Shown here in pieces: positions 7,214 through 15,028 of a DNA stretch of 18,606 bases (positions are counted from its first letter, which is position 1; every line of letters starts with the position of its first letter). Made by a program: the position numbers and the translations under genes. The DNA comes from an uncultured Gammaproteobacteria bacterium (lineage in GTDB: Bacteria > Pseudomonadota > Gammaproteobacteria > UBA9214): positions 1-18,606 of the forward strand of contig CAJQOV010000032.1 in the NCBI GenBank assembly GCA_905480065.1, given 5' to 3'. The notes below the pieces were generated by a model. It was not told the origin of the DNA, did not search any database, and worked only from the letters and a program-made list of their open reading frames with translations.

Positions 7214-8081
7214 GCGCAATGCCCGGGTTTTTCTGTGTATCCCACTTCTGCTGCAACGCCGCGATCTGGCGTACCTCGCCCAGTAGTTCCTCCAGGGGGG
7301 GAATGTTGAAGTCGCGTTCCAGCAGGGTTGGTACCACGCCGAAGTGCTGATAGGCCTGCTCCAGCAGTGCCCATACCGGGTCGATGACCGGCGCACCATG
7401 TGTGTCTATCTTGAGATCATCGGCCTCGTCATAATGTCCTGCGACATGGAAGTACACCACGCGTTCGGCCGGCAGCGCCTGGAGAAATTCCACCGCATCG
7501 TAGCGATGATTGATGCTGTTGACATAGATGTTGTTCACGTCGAGCAGCAAGTCGCAGTCCGCCTCGGCCAGCACCGCGTTGATAAACTCGATTTCCGGCA
7601 TTTCCTGTCCGGGCGCGGCGTAGTAGGAGACATTCTCCAGCGCGATGCGGCGCTCCAGGATATCCTGCACACGGCGGATGCGTGCTGCGACATACTGTAC
7701 GGCTTCTGCGGTGAACGGGATTGGCATCAGGTCATACAGATGCCCGTCGTCACTGCAGTAACTGAGGTGTTCGGTGTAACAACGGATCCGGTGTTCATCG
7801 AGCAGTCGCTTGACGCGCTGCAGGAAGGTTTCATCCAGTGGTGCCGGGCTGCCAATGGACAGCGACAGGCCATGGGCGACGAAGGGATAGCGCTCGGTGA
7901 AGTGGCGTAATTGCTTGCCCAGGCGGCCGCCGACGCCGATCCAGTTCTCGGGCGCAACCTCGAAGAAATCCACTGCATCCGGCGGATGGTCCTGCAGCGG
8001 ACCCATCAGGGTCCGCCGCAGGCCAAGTCCGGAACCGCTGACAGGGTAGCTTGAGGTGTTCACGTCAAGTGGCACTGTCAC
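7197..8081 (-). CDS. hvfB: HvfB-type multinuclear non-haem iron oxidase (DUF692, MNIO)
   Basis: A 294-residue TIM-barrel enzyme of the DUF692/MbnB/HvfB family. These cytoplasmic multi-iron enzymes use O2 to rebuild cysteine residues of peptide substrates. Conserved phrases fall in family order: G-L-G-L-R (18-22), E-x-x-P-E-N-W (41-47), H70-G-L-S-L-S-I-G, TEHLSY (103-108), LEN (148-150), LLLDVNN-Y-VN (178-188), FH-V-A-G-H (211-216), DTHG (227-230) and LERD (254-257). Candidate iron ligands are H70, E104, E149, D181, H212, D227, H229 and E255. All look intact, so the enzyme should be active. The start is a GTG at 8081, 14 bases after the hvfA stop, without an obvious Shine-Dalgarno, suggesting coupling to hvfA; a GTG at 8075 is an alternative. 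Confidence 0.95.
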   Translation of the reverse strand: MTVPLDVNTSSYPVSGSGLGLRRTLMGPLQDHPPDAVDFFEVAPENWIGVGGRLGKQLRHFTERYPFVAHGLSLSIGSPAPLDETFLQRVKRLLDEHRIRCYTEHLSYCSDDGHLYDLMPIPFTAEAVQYVAARIRRVQDILERRIALENVSYYAAPGQEMPEIEFINAVLAEADCDLLLDVNNIYVNSINHRYDAVEFLQALPAERVVYFHVAGHYDEADDLKIDTHGAPVIDPVWALLEQAYQHFGVVPTLLERDFNIPPLEELLGEVRQIAALQQKWDTQKNPGIAHAKPA

Positions 8082-8095
8082 TGGTCAGGGTCAGC

Positions 8096-8527
8096 TTACT
8101 CGGCGCTCTTCTTTCCCGCGCCGCACTTGCCTTCCTTCATGTGCGCGGCCTGTTCGTTGCTGTCGATCATGCCATCGCCATTTGTATCCATGCTGTCAAA
8201 CTTGCCCTCATGACCTTTCATGAATTCTTCCCTGGTGATATTGCCATCGCCATTGGCATCCATCCGGCTCATGCCGCACTTGCCTTCCTCCATGCTCTTC
8301 TTCATGCCTTCACCGCACTTGCCTTCACCGCACTTGCCTTCACCGCACTTGCCTTCACCGCACTTGCCTTCCATCGGCTTGTTCTCGGCAACCAGGTAAC
8401 CGGCTGCAAGCTCGGTCATGGCGAACGGGTTGTCCGCGGCATTTGCCGCCGGCATGGCGGCCAGTGAGGTTACGAAGGCAGCGCCCATGGCAACTGCAAG
8501 CGGCTTCATAGCGATTTTCTTGGACAT
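8096..8527 (-). CDS. hvfA: HvfA-like EGKCG-repeat RiPP precursor with two EF-hand loops
   Basis: A 143-residue exported precursor peptide. The ATG with first base 8527 follows GGAG with 8-base spacing; earlier in-frame starts at 8542 and 8563 lack a good site and would bury the signal peptide. Residues 1-30 are a Sec-type signal (MSKKIAMKPL, hydrophobic, ANA-A). Next comes NPFAMTELAAGYLVAE (33-48), typical of the segment before the repeats in this family. EGKCG occurs at 53-57, 58-62, 63-67, 68-72, 81-85 and 132-136 and contains all six cysteines. Two canonical 12-residue calcium loops lie at D90-E101 (D, N, D, N, T, E) and D114-E125 (D, N, D, M, D, E). In relatives the MNIO enzyme and its partner convert EGKCG cysteines to copper-binding groups. 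The EF-hand pair is the unusual feature. Modification and metal binding are inferred. Confidence 0.88.
   Translation of the reverse strand: MSKKIAMKPLAVAMGAAFVTSLAAMPAANAADNPFAMTELAAGYLVAENKPMEGKCGEGKCGEGKCGEGKCGEGMKKSMEEGKCGMSRMDANGDGNITREEFMKGHEGKFDSMDTNGDGMIDSNEQAAHMKEGKCGAGKKSAE
8311..8370 (-). repeat. Four perfect 15-base tandem repeats coding EGKCG units
   Basis: The unit CACCGCACTTGCCTT (plus strand) is present four times without a mismatch, at 8311-8325, 8326-8340, 8341-8355 and 8356-8370. Each copy encodes one EGKCG-type pentapeptide of the HvfA core. Identity at silent positions shows recent duplication or slippage, since the two separate EGKCG motifs outside the array have different flanks. 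Copy number probably varies between strains. Confidence 0.95.
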
Positions 8528-8581
8528 TGTTGAGGTCTCCATTGGATTGATAGTGCGGAACATCGTTCCCGGTTGATTTCC

Positions 8582-8598
8582 GGTCGTTTACCACGACC
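8582..8598. promoter_or_regulatory. 17-base inverted repeat upstream of hvfA
   Basis: GGTCGT-TTACC-ACGACC is a perfect 6-base inverted repeat with a 5-base centre. It lies 55 bases before the hvfA start codon and just downstream of the candidate promoter at 8619-8646. It could be an operator or a hairpin in the hvfA leader. No known metal-regulator consensus was matched. Confidence 0.35.
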
Positions 8599-8618
8599 TG
8601 TCTGGTTATTTCATTGTG

Positions 8619-8646
8619 TCCGACCTTTATGCCGGGAAAAAGTTTC
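8619..8646 (-). promoter_or_regulatory. Candidate ECF-sigma-type promoter of the hvf operon
   Basis: On the minus strand GAAACTT (8646-8640) and GTCGGA (8624-8619) are separated by 15 bases. This resembles extracytoplasmic-function sigma promoters with a GAAC/AAC -35 core and a GTC-type -10. Several MNIO-RiPP operons in other bacteria are controlled by such sigma factors, which makes it plausible. No sigma or anti-sigma gene is in the window, so this rests on the motif alone. Confidence 0.25.
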
Positions 8647-8663
8647 TGCCTGTGTCTTATCAA

Positions 8664-8699
8664 CCAGTTACTGGATCCCCGCCTGCGCGGGGATGACGG
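8664..8699. repeat. Dispersed hairpin repeat between nth and hvfA
   Basis: ATCCCCGC (8675-8682) and GCGGGGAT (8687-8694) form a perfect 8-base stem with a 4-base loop, followed by GACGG. The phrase CTGGATCCCCGCCTGCGCGG continuing into GGATGACGG is a well-known intergenic repeat type in many proteobacteria. A small palindrome, CCAGT-T-ACTGG (8664-8674), abuts it. It lies 28 bases beyond the nth stop and may limit read-through of the rnf-nth transcript into hvfA, although no T-run follows. Confidence 0.6.
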
Positions 8700-8721
8700 C
8701 CTTGATCAGAGTTTCCCGTAA

Positions 8722-9360
8722 TTATTCCCCGGTTGTTTTTTGCCGGTACTCGCACAGGTCGTAGATGGTGCAGGAGCCGCAGCGCGGCTTGCGTGCAATG
8801 CAGGTGTAACGGCCGTGCAGGATCAGCCAGTGGTGGGCGTCGTGCAGGAATTCCTTCGGTACCACGCGCAGCAATCGCTGTTCCACTTCCACCACGTTCT
8901 TGCCGGGTGCGAGGCCGGTACGGTTGGCAACCCGGAAGATGTGCGTATCGACGGCGATGGTGGGATGACCAAACGCGGTGTTCAGCACCACGTTGGCAGT
9001 CTTGCGACCCACACCAGGAAGGGCCTCCAGCGCGGCACGGTCATCCGGCACCTTGCTGCCATGCTGTTCGACCAGGATGGCGCAGGTCTTGATGATGTTG
9101 GCAGCCTTGGTGTTGAACAGTCCGATGGTCTTTACCTGTTCACGCAAACCGGCTTCGCCCAGTTTCAGCATCGCGGCGGGTGTCTTCACTTTCTTGAACA
9201 GCGCAGCGGTTGCCTTGTTTACCCCGACATCGGTGGCTTGCGCCGACAGGATCACTGCGACCAGCAACTGGAACGGATTACCGTAGTGCAGTTCGGTGCC
9301 GGGGTGCGGGTTGGCGGCGCGCAGTCGCTGGAAAATTTCGCGGCGCCTGGCGGCATTCAC
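8722..9360 (-). CDS. nth: Endonuclease III (DNA glycosylase/AP lyase)
   Basis: A 212-residue base-excision repair enzyme that removes oxidised pyrimidines and cuts at abasic sites. I chose the GTG with first base 9360. From it the protein begins (M)NAARRREIF, like E. coli MNKAKRLEIL, and the catalytic residues fall at the E. coli numbers: K120 in LPGVGRKTANVV and D138 in VDTHIFRV. The [4Fe-4S] cluster cysteines are C187, C194, C197 and C203 (C-x6-C-x2-C-x5-C). A GTG at 9372 would add four residues and overlap rnfE by 11 bases. With the chosen start the gene begins one base after the rnfE stop. The arrangement rnfE-nth is the usual gammaproteobacterial one, so nth is the last gene of the rnf operon here. 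Confidence 0.96.
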   Translation of the reverse strand: MNAARRREIFQRLRAANPHPGTELHYGNPFQLLVAVILSAQATDVGVNKATAALFKKVKTPAAMLKLGEAGLREQVKTIGLFNTKAANIIKTCAILVEQHGSKVPDDRAALEALPGVGRKTANVVLNTAFGHPTIAVDTHIFRVANRTGLAPGKNVVEVEQRLLRVVPKEFLHDAHHWLILHGRYTCIARKPRCGSCTIYDLCEYRQKTTGE

Positions 9361-9361
9361 G

Positions 9362-10054
9362 TCAGGCGGCACCGGCAGTCTGGGCGGCCGGTGCCTCGAC
9401 GGCAGCTACACGCTGTGCCCGGTGTGCATCGACCAGGTTCTTGCCGGCTACCAGCAGGCCCAGTCCGAGAAATGCGCCGGGTGGCAGGATCGCCAGCAGG
9501 AAACCACGGTAGTCGGGGATCAGCGTGAGCGTCCAGTCGCGCGCCGCTGCACCGAACATCAGGTAGGCATGGGACAGCAGGGTGCCCTGGCCAACCAGTT
9601 CACGCAAACCACCCAGTGTTACCAGTACCAGTGTGAAACCGACGCCCATGGCCAGGCCATCGAGCAGCGCACGGTCTGCACTGTTGCGCGAGGCGAAAGA
9701 TTCGGCACGGCCAATGATGCAGCAGTTGGTAACGATGAGCGGGATAAAGATGCCCAGGATATTGTATAACTCGTGCAGCCAGGCATTCATGGCCAGTTCG
9801 ATCACGGTAACGATGGATGCGATTACCAGCACGAATACCGGGATGCGCACTTCCGGGCGCACCAGTTTGCGGATCAGCGACACGGTCAGGTTGGAGCACA
9901 TCAGCGTCAGGGCAGTAGCCAGCCCCAGTCCGAGTCCGTTCACCACGCTGGTGGTGATGGCGAGCAGCGGGCACAGGCCCAGTAACTGCACCAGGCCCGG
10001 GTTATTCAGCCACAGCCCGTCGCCTATGATCTTGCTGTAGGTTGGCTCTTTCAT
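9362..10054 (-). CDS. rnfE: Rnf complex subunit RnfE (membrane, NqrD-like)
   Basis: A 230-residue inner-membrane protein with about six helices. It has the typical start, KEPTYSKIIGDGLWLNNPGLVQLLGLCP. C28 (LGLCPLLA) and C111-C112 (VTNCCIIGRAE) lie in the two short half-helices that, with the equivalent RnfA residues, hold a membrane [2Fe-2S] cluster in Rnf/Nqr complexes. RnfE and RnfA are inverted-topology paralogues forming the electron path across the membrane. The C-terminal tail after about residue 205 is alanine-rich and longer than the family core, probably disordered. It overlaps rnfG by 4 bases at its start (ATGA type), which indicates coupled translation. Confidence 0.96.
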   Translation of the reverse strand: MKEPTYSKIIGDGLWLNNPGLVQLLGLCPLLAITTSVVNGLGLGLATALTLMCSNLTVSLIRKLVRPEVRIPVFVLVIASIVTVIELAMNAWLHELYNILGIFIPLIVTNCCIIGRAESFASRNSADRALLDGLAMGVGFTLVLVTLGGLRELVGQGTLLSHAYLMFGAAARDWTLTLIPDYRGFLLAILPPGAFLGLGLLVAGKNLVDAHRAQRVAAVEAPAAQTAGAA

Positions 10055-10676
10055 GGTGCTCCCGGTGCTGCAGGCATGGCAAACAGTTGATCGCGATGTG
10101 CGCGGAAGTATAGCAGGGATGCATGCACTGCCTTCACCACCGCGCGCGGGGTAATGGTGGCACCGGTCAGCTGGTCGAATACTCCGCCATCCTTGCGTAC
10201 CGCCCAGCCTGCCGCACCCGGGTTTTCCAGCGAGCGCCCGTCGAACTGGAGAATCCAGTCCGAGCGGTCTTCCTCGATAGCGTCACCCAGGCCGGGCGTT
10301 TCCCGGTGTGCCACCACACGTACGCCAGCCAGGCTGCCATCGTAGTGGATCCCGACCAGCAGGTGGATTGCGCCGCTGTAGCCGTCCGGCGCAAGCGCCG
10401 TCATGACCAGCGCAACCGGTTCACCATTGCGCCTGGCGCGGTATGCGCGCAGCGGTTCGCTACTTGGTTGCGGCGCCGTGAGTTCGATGACGTCATCGAG
10501 CAGCGCGTTGTCGTACTGGTCCGGCGGTATCAGCCGGCTGAGCTTGCGCAGCAGCGTGGCACGTTCGTTCGCTACGATGCGTTCATGCGTGCCTTGCCAG
10601 GTGGCCGCCACCATGGCAGTGCCAAGCGCGGCAAACAGCAGCAGGATCATCCCGGTGATCAGGATCTGGCGATAGT

Positions 10677-10680
<4 letters not shown>
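10051..10680 (-). CDS. rnfG: Rnf complex subunit RnfG (covalent FMN)
   Basis: A 209-residue protein anchored by one N-terminal helix (about 5-27), with the rest on the periplasmic side. The flavin attachment motif is T172-G-A-T175 in LTGATITPRAVV. By family precedent (S/T-GAT-x-T/S) FMN is linked by phosphoester to T175. The upstream FMN-binding domain is visible as YSGAIHLLVGI (101-111) and HRETPGLGDAIE (125-136). RnfG passes electrons between the membrane subunits. Its start overlaps the rnfD stop by 4 bases (10677-10680), and rnfE follows with a second 4-base overlap, so rnfD, rnfG and rnfE are tightly coupled. Confidence 0.96.
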
Positions 10681-11705
<1,025 letters not shown>

Positions 11706-11725
11706 ACGGTTGTCCCTGGTTAATT

Positions 11726-11803
11726 CGTCATTGCGAGGGATGCTCTGGCGCAGCAATCCGGCGCAGGCCGCCCGGGCGCAGTGCAGCAATCTGCGGGCGA
11801 GCG
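11726..11803. repeat. Dispersed repeat fragment between rnfC and rnfD
   Basis: The segment begins CGTCATTGCGAGGGATGC, then GCGCAGCAATCC, and a second GCAGCAATC follows. It resembles the common proteobacterial intergenic repeat whose ends read CGTCATTGCGAG and GAAGCAATC. It fills much of the 139-base gap between rnfC and rnfD. It carries no recognisable gene and probably arrived as an insertion inside the operon. Recognition is from memory of the repeat family, not from a search. Confidence 0.5.
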
Positions 11804-11844
11804 TGCCGGGCGCAGCTCAAGCATGCGCACTGACCAGGCCTGGT

Positions 11845-13527
11845 TCATTGTCCCGGAGGCTCCTGCGGGTTACCCCGGCCGGTGGTTTTACTGGCACGGC
11901 GCTGCTCGGCTTCCTCGATCTGGCGCAGTTGTTGCGGTGTCAGGTTGTCGGTATTGCGCGGCGCAATATCGGCTTGTTCCTTCTTGCGCCTGACGCGCTC
12001 CAGCGCGGCCTGGATGGATGCCTGGCGCGCCGCATCGCCGGCATCCTTGCCGGTAAGCGCCTGCTTCTTGCTGGCCAGCTGCTCGGCGCGTTCCTGCCTG
12101 ATGCGTTCCAGGCGCACCAGCCTTGCCTCGTGCCGCTCACGGGCAATATCCGCGGCGCGCTGCTGTTTTTCCTGCGCCCAGATTGCAGTCTTGGCGTGCC
12201 GGTAGTATTGCACCAGCGGGATGTGGCTGGGACAGACGTAGGCGCAGCAGCCACACTCGATACAATCGAACAGCCCGTAATCCTGTGTGGCATCGTAGTT
12301 GGCCGCGTGCGCGTGCCAGTACAGCTGTTGCGGCAACAGGTCGGCCGGGCAGGCCTCGGTACATTTGCCACAGCGGATACACGGCTGCGCCGGGGGTGGT
12401 GCCGGCATGCTTTGGGCAGTCACCGCCAGCACGCAGTTGGTGGTCTTGATCACCGGAACCGCATCGGTGCTGATGGTATAGCCCATCATCGGTCCGCCGA
12501 TCAGCAGCCGCTCGATGTGATCGGTATAGCCGCCGGCTACCTCGACCAGATGACGGACCGGCGTGCCGATCAGTACTTCCAGGTTGCAGGGGGAACGCAC
12601 GCCGTCGCCGGTCATGGTGACAATGCGCGAGCGCAACGGTTCTGTGCGTGCGATGGCCGCATAGGCGGCGGCTGCGGTACCGACGTTCTGGCACACGATG
12701 CCGATGTCGGCCGGGAAACCCTGGCTGGGTACTTCGCGGTTGGTCAGTACCTTGATGAGCTGGCGTTCGCCGCCGGTCGGGTAGATGGCAGGCACCGTGA
12801 GCACACGGATGTGTTGCTCATCCAGTTCTTGCAGTGCCGTGCGCAGGGCCTGTTCCGACTCCTTCATGTTGTCCTCGACAGCAATCACGCAGGCGGCCGG
12901 TTGCACGATGTGACGCAGGATGCGCACACCCTCGATGACTTCCCTGGCGCGTTCGCGCATCAGCCCGTCGTCGCAGGCGATACAGGGTTCGCACTCGGCG
13001 CCGTTGATCAGCAGCAGTTCGATGGGGTGCTTGCGTGCCAGCTTCAGCGCCGTCGGGAAGCCTGCGCCACCGAGTCCGACAATCCCGGCGGCACGCAATT
13101 GCTCCAGCAGCGCTGCCGGTTCCTGCTGCAGGTAGTCGCCAGCCGGTGCCGCCTTCACGCCGGTCTGGTCCATGCCGTCCGGCTCGATGACGAGGCAGGT
13201 TGCGGGCAGGCCGGAGGGGTGCGGCACCGGGCGCGGCTCGATGGCGGTCACCGTGCCCGAGGTCGGCGCATGCACCGGCGCACTGACCGTGCCAACGGCC
13301 TCGGCGATACACTGTCCGCCCAGCACGTGCTCGCCGACCCTGACCAGGCACCGGGCCGGATCGCCGATGTGCTGTGCCAGTGGCAGGATGAGTTGCGCGG
13401 GAATGCCGGCATGCCGGATCGGCTGCGCTGCCGGTGCTTCCTGGCACACCTGCAGGCGTAACCCGCCATGAAAGCGGTAACGCCTGGTAAACCCCGGATC
13501 GAGCGGTGTGCGCGCTGTTTCAGCCAT
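11845..13527 (-). CDS. rnfC: Rnf complex subunit RnfC (NADH-oxidising, Fe-S)
   Basis: A 560-residue peripheral cytoplasmic subunit with an NqrF/NuoF-like role. The ATG with first base 13527 sits 6 bases after GGAGG and overlaps the rnfB stop by 8 bases. The order is an N-terminal barrel-sandwich domain (about 17-115), a glycine-rich NADH/FMN site GLGGAGFPT (151-159) with GAECEPCIACD (176-186), a SLBB-type domain (about 310-350), and two [4Fe-4S] motifs. Their cysteines are C383, C386, C389, C393 and C422, C425, C428, C432. The tail from about 445 to 560 is highly charged and alanine/arginine-rich, probably helical or coiled coil, as in other gammaproteobacterial RnfC proteins. It oxidises NADH (or reduces NAD+) and connects to RnfB and the membrane core. 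Confidence 0.96.
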   Translation of the reverse strand: MAETARTPLDPGFTRRYRFHGGLRLQVCQEAPAAQPIRHAGIPAQLILPLAQHIGDPARCLVRVGEHVLGGQCIAEAVGTVSAPVHAPTSGTVTAIEPRPVPHPSGLPATCLVIEPDGMDQTGVKAAPAGDYLQQEPAALLEQLRAAGIVGLGGAGFPTALKLARKHPIELLLINGAECEPCIACDDGLMRERAREVIEGVRILRHIVQPAACVIAVEDNMKESEQALRTALQELDEQHIRVLTVPAIYPTGGERQLIKVLTNREVPSQGFPADIGIVCQNVGTAAAAYAAIARTEPLRSRIVTMTGDGVRSPCNLEVLIGTPVRHLVEVAGGYTDHIERLLIGGPMMGYTISTDAVPVIKTTNCVLAVTAQSMPAPPPAQPCIRCGKCTEACPADLLPQQLYWHAHAANYDATQDYGLFDCIECGCCAYVCPSHIPLVQYYRHAKTAIWAQEKQQRAADIARERHEARLVRLERIRQERAEQLASKKQALTGKDAGDAARQASIQAALERVRRKKEQADIAPRNTDNLTPQQLRQIEEAEQRRASKTTGRGNPQEPPGQ

Positions 13528-14065
13528 GTCCGGCCTCCGCAGGCAGCGGCCACGACCAGTCATGCTGCGTGGTTTTCACCGGCTCGATATGAATGCACTC
13601 CACCGGGCAGGGCGGGATACACAGGTTGCAGCCGGTGCATTCCGGGATAATCACGGTATGCATCTGTTTCGGTGCACCGAGAATGGCATCGACCGGGCAG
13701 GCCTGGATACACAGCGTACAGCCGATGCAGACCTGTTCGTCGATGCGCACCACGGTTTTTTCCTTGTGCTCGCCGTGTTCCGGGTTGAGTGGCTTGGGGT
13801 CGACGCCGAGCAGGTTGGCCAGGCTCTGGATGGTGACCTCACCGCCGGGCGGGCACTGGTTGATGTCGGCCGCACCGGCGGCAATCGCTTCGGCATAGGG
13901 ACGGCAGCCGGCGTAGGTGCACTGTCCGCACTGGGTCTGTGGCAACAGCGCATCGATCTGGTCCACCACCGGGTCGCTATCGACGCGAAAGCGGATCGCG
14001 GCATAGCCGAGTACCAGGCCGATGACGATGGCCAGCGCGCCCAGTGCGATGATGGCGGTTAGCAT
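13520..14065 (-). CDS. rnfB: Rnf complex subunit RnfB (ferredoxin-like)
   Basis: A 181-residue protein with one N-terminal membrane helix (about 2-24) and a cytoplasmic Fe-S part. Cysteines C46, C49, C54 and C71 form the C-x2-C-x4-C-x16-C motif of the Fe-S (4Fe-4S) domain (TQCGQCTYAGC). Two ferredoxin clusters follow: C113, C116, C119, C123 and C143, C146, C149, C153. RnfB takes electrons from or gives them to ferredoxin or flavodoxin and relays them to RnfC and the membrane subunits. It is separated from rnfA by 166 bases, unusually far for this operon, but overlaps rnfC by 8 bases. Confidence 0.96.
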   Translation of the reverse strand: MLTAIIALGALAIVIGLVLGYAAIRFRVDSDPVVDQIDALLPQTQCGQCTYAGCRPYAEAIAAGAADINQCPPGGEVTIQSLANLLGVDPKPLNPEHGEHKEKTVVRIDEQVCIGCTLCIQACPVDAILGAPKQMHTVIIPECTGCNLCIPPCPVECIHIEPVKTTQHDWSWPLPAEAGHG

Positions 14066-14231
14066 GGCGCCTGAACCAACTTCCCGCGCTCCCCCCGGGA
14101 GCGGGCCGGGGAGCGCGCGGTGGATGAGATTCTGGTCGGAATTGTTATCCCCTTAACCTGACCCTCTCCCCGGGGCAGGCGGGGCTGGATGTTTGGCGCC
14201 GGCTGATTCTGCATGTGATTGAACCAGTGGT
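14066..14231. other. Hairpin-rich gap between rnfA and rnfB
   Basis: This 166-base gap inside the operon has no gene. CGCTCCC (14087-14093) and GGGAGCG (14097-14103) form a 7-base hairpin with a 3-base loop. An overlapping alternative pairs CGCGCTCCCC with GGGGAGCGCG about 20 bases on, so mutually exclusive folds are possible. A CCCTCTCCCCGGGG phrase near 14162 looks like a remnant of a dispersed repeat. The structure could process the transcript or attenuate expression between rnfA and rnfBCDGE. Confidence 0.5.
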
Positions 14232-14813
14232 TTAACCCTTGATCAGCCCGGAAAAGCCCATGAAGGCGAGTGACATCAGTCCGGCGGTGACCAGCGCGAT
14301 GGCTGAACCGCGGAACGGTTCCGGCACGTCGGCCGCTGCAACGCGCTCCCGGATGGAGGAGAACAGGATCAGCACCAGGGAAAAACCGACCGCGGCACCG
14401 AACCCGTACACCGCCGACTCGATGAAATTGAGATCCTGCTGCACATTCAGCAGTGCCACGCCGAGCACCGCGCAGTTGGTGGTGATCAGCGGCAGGAAGA
14501 TGCCGAGCACTTTATAAAGCAGCGGGCTGGTCTTGTGCACCACCATCTCGGTGAACTGCACCACTGCGGCGATTACCAGGATGAAGGTGATGGTGCGCAG
14601 GTATTCGAGGCCGAGCGGGGCGAGCAGGTATTGGTTGGCCAGGTAGCTGCACACCGAGGACAGTGTCAGTACGAAGGTGGTGGCCAGTGCCATGCCGGTC
14701 GCGGTGTCGACGTTGCGTGACACGCCCATGAACGGACACAGTCCGAGAAACTTCACCAGGACAAAGTTATTGACCAGGATGGTACTGACAAGAATGAGTG
14801 CAAGTTCCTTCAT
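14232..14813 (-). CDS. rnfA: Rnf complex subunit RnfA (membrane, NqrE-like)
   Basis: A 193-residue inner-membrane protein with six helices and almost no loops. It is strongly conserved: KELALILVSTILVNNFVLV, then FLGLCPFMGVSR and FLPLITTNCAVLGVAL. C26 and C114 lie in the half-helices that pair with RnfE to hold a [2Fe-2S] cluster in the membrane. With RnfE it carries electrons between the periplasmic FMN of RnfG and the cytoplasmic side while ions are moved. It is the first gene of the operon. About 215 bases separate it from metG, enough for a promoter. Confidence 0.97.
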   Translation of the reverse strand: MKELALILVSTILVNNFVLVKFLGLCPFMGVSRNVDTATGMALATTFVLTLSSVCSYLANQYLLAPLGLEYLRTITFILVIAAVVQFTEMVVHKTSPLLYKVLGIFLPLITTNCAVLGVALLNVQQDLNFIESAVYGFGAAVGFSLVLILFSSIRERVAAADVPEPFRGSAIALVTAGLMSLAFMGFSGLIKG

Positions 14814-15001
14814 TTTTACCCGCGGGCCTGTCGGCTGATTGGTAATCTACCTGTTGTGCATGGTGTCGGTAACCCTGGCGTCATCATCGCGGCGGCCGGG
14901 CTCCAGCCATAAACGGTTGTGCATTGCTGCGGGAATGACAGCCTGGATTTCAGGTGAATGACGGTTATTACCCGGCCAGACGCGCCTGCCAATTGTATTT
15001 A

Positions 15002-15007
15002 ATTATA
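15002..15007 (-). promoter_or_regulatory. Possible -10 element for the rnf operon
   Basis: TATAAT is present on the minus strand within a very AT-rich stretch (about 14992-15023) in otherwise GC-rich DNA, just after the metG stop and about 190 bases before rnfA. No good -35 is found 16-18 bases upstream. A long leader would be implied. The AT-rich block could equally be the end of the metG transcript. Confidence 0.25.
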
Positions 15008-15028
15008 GAAAACATTAATTTATACCAG

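Noticed and set aside
8311..8370. Tandem repeats as a possible CRISPR array
   Set aside because: The 15-base units abut without spacers and are in frame with the EGKCG peptide repeats of hvfA.
8675..8694. Intrinsic terminator of the rnf-nth operon
   Set aside because: The stem is strong but no T-run follows on the minus strand, and the sequence matches a dispersed repeat type; kept as a repeat only.
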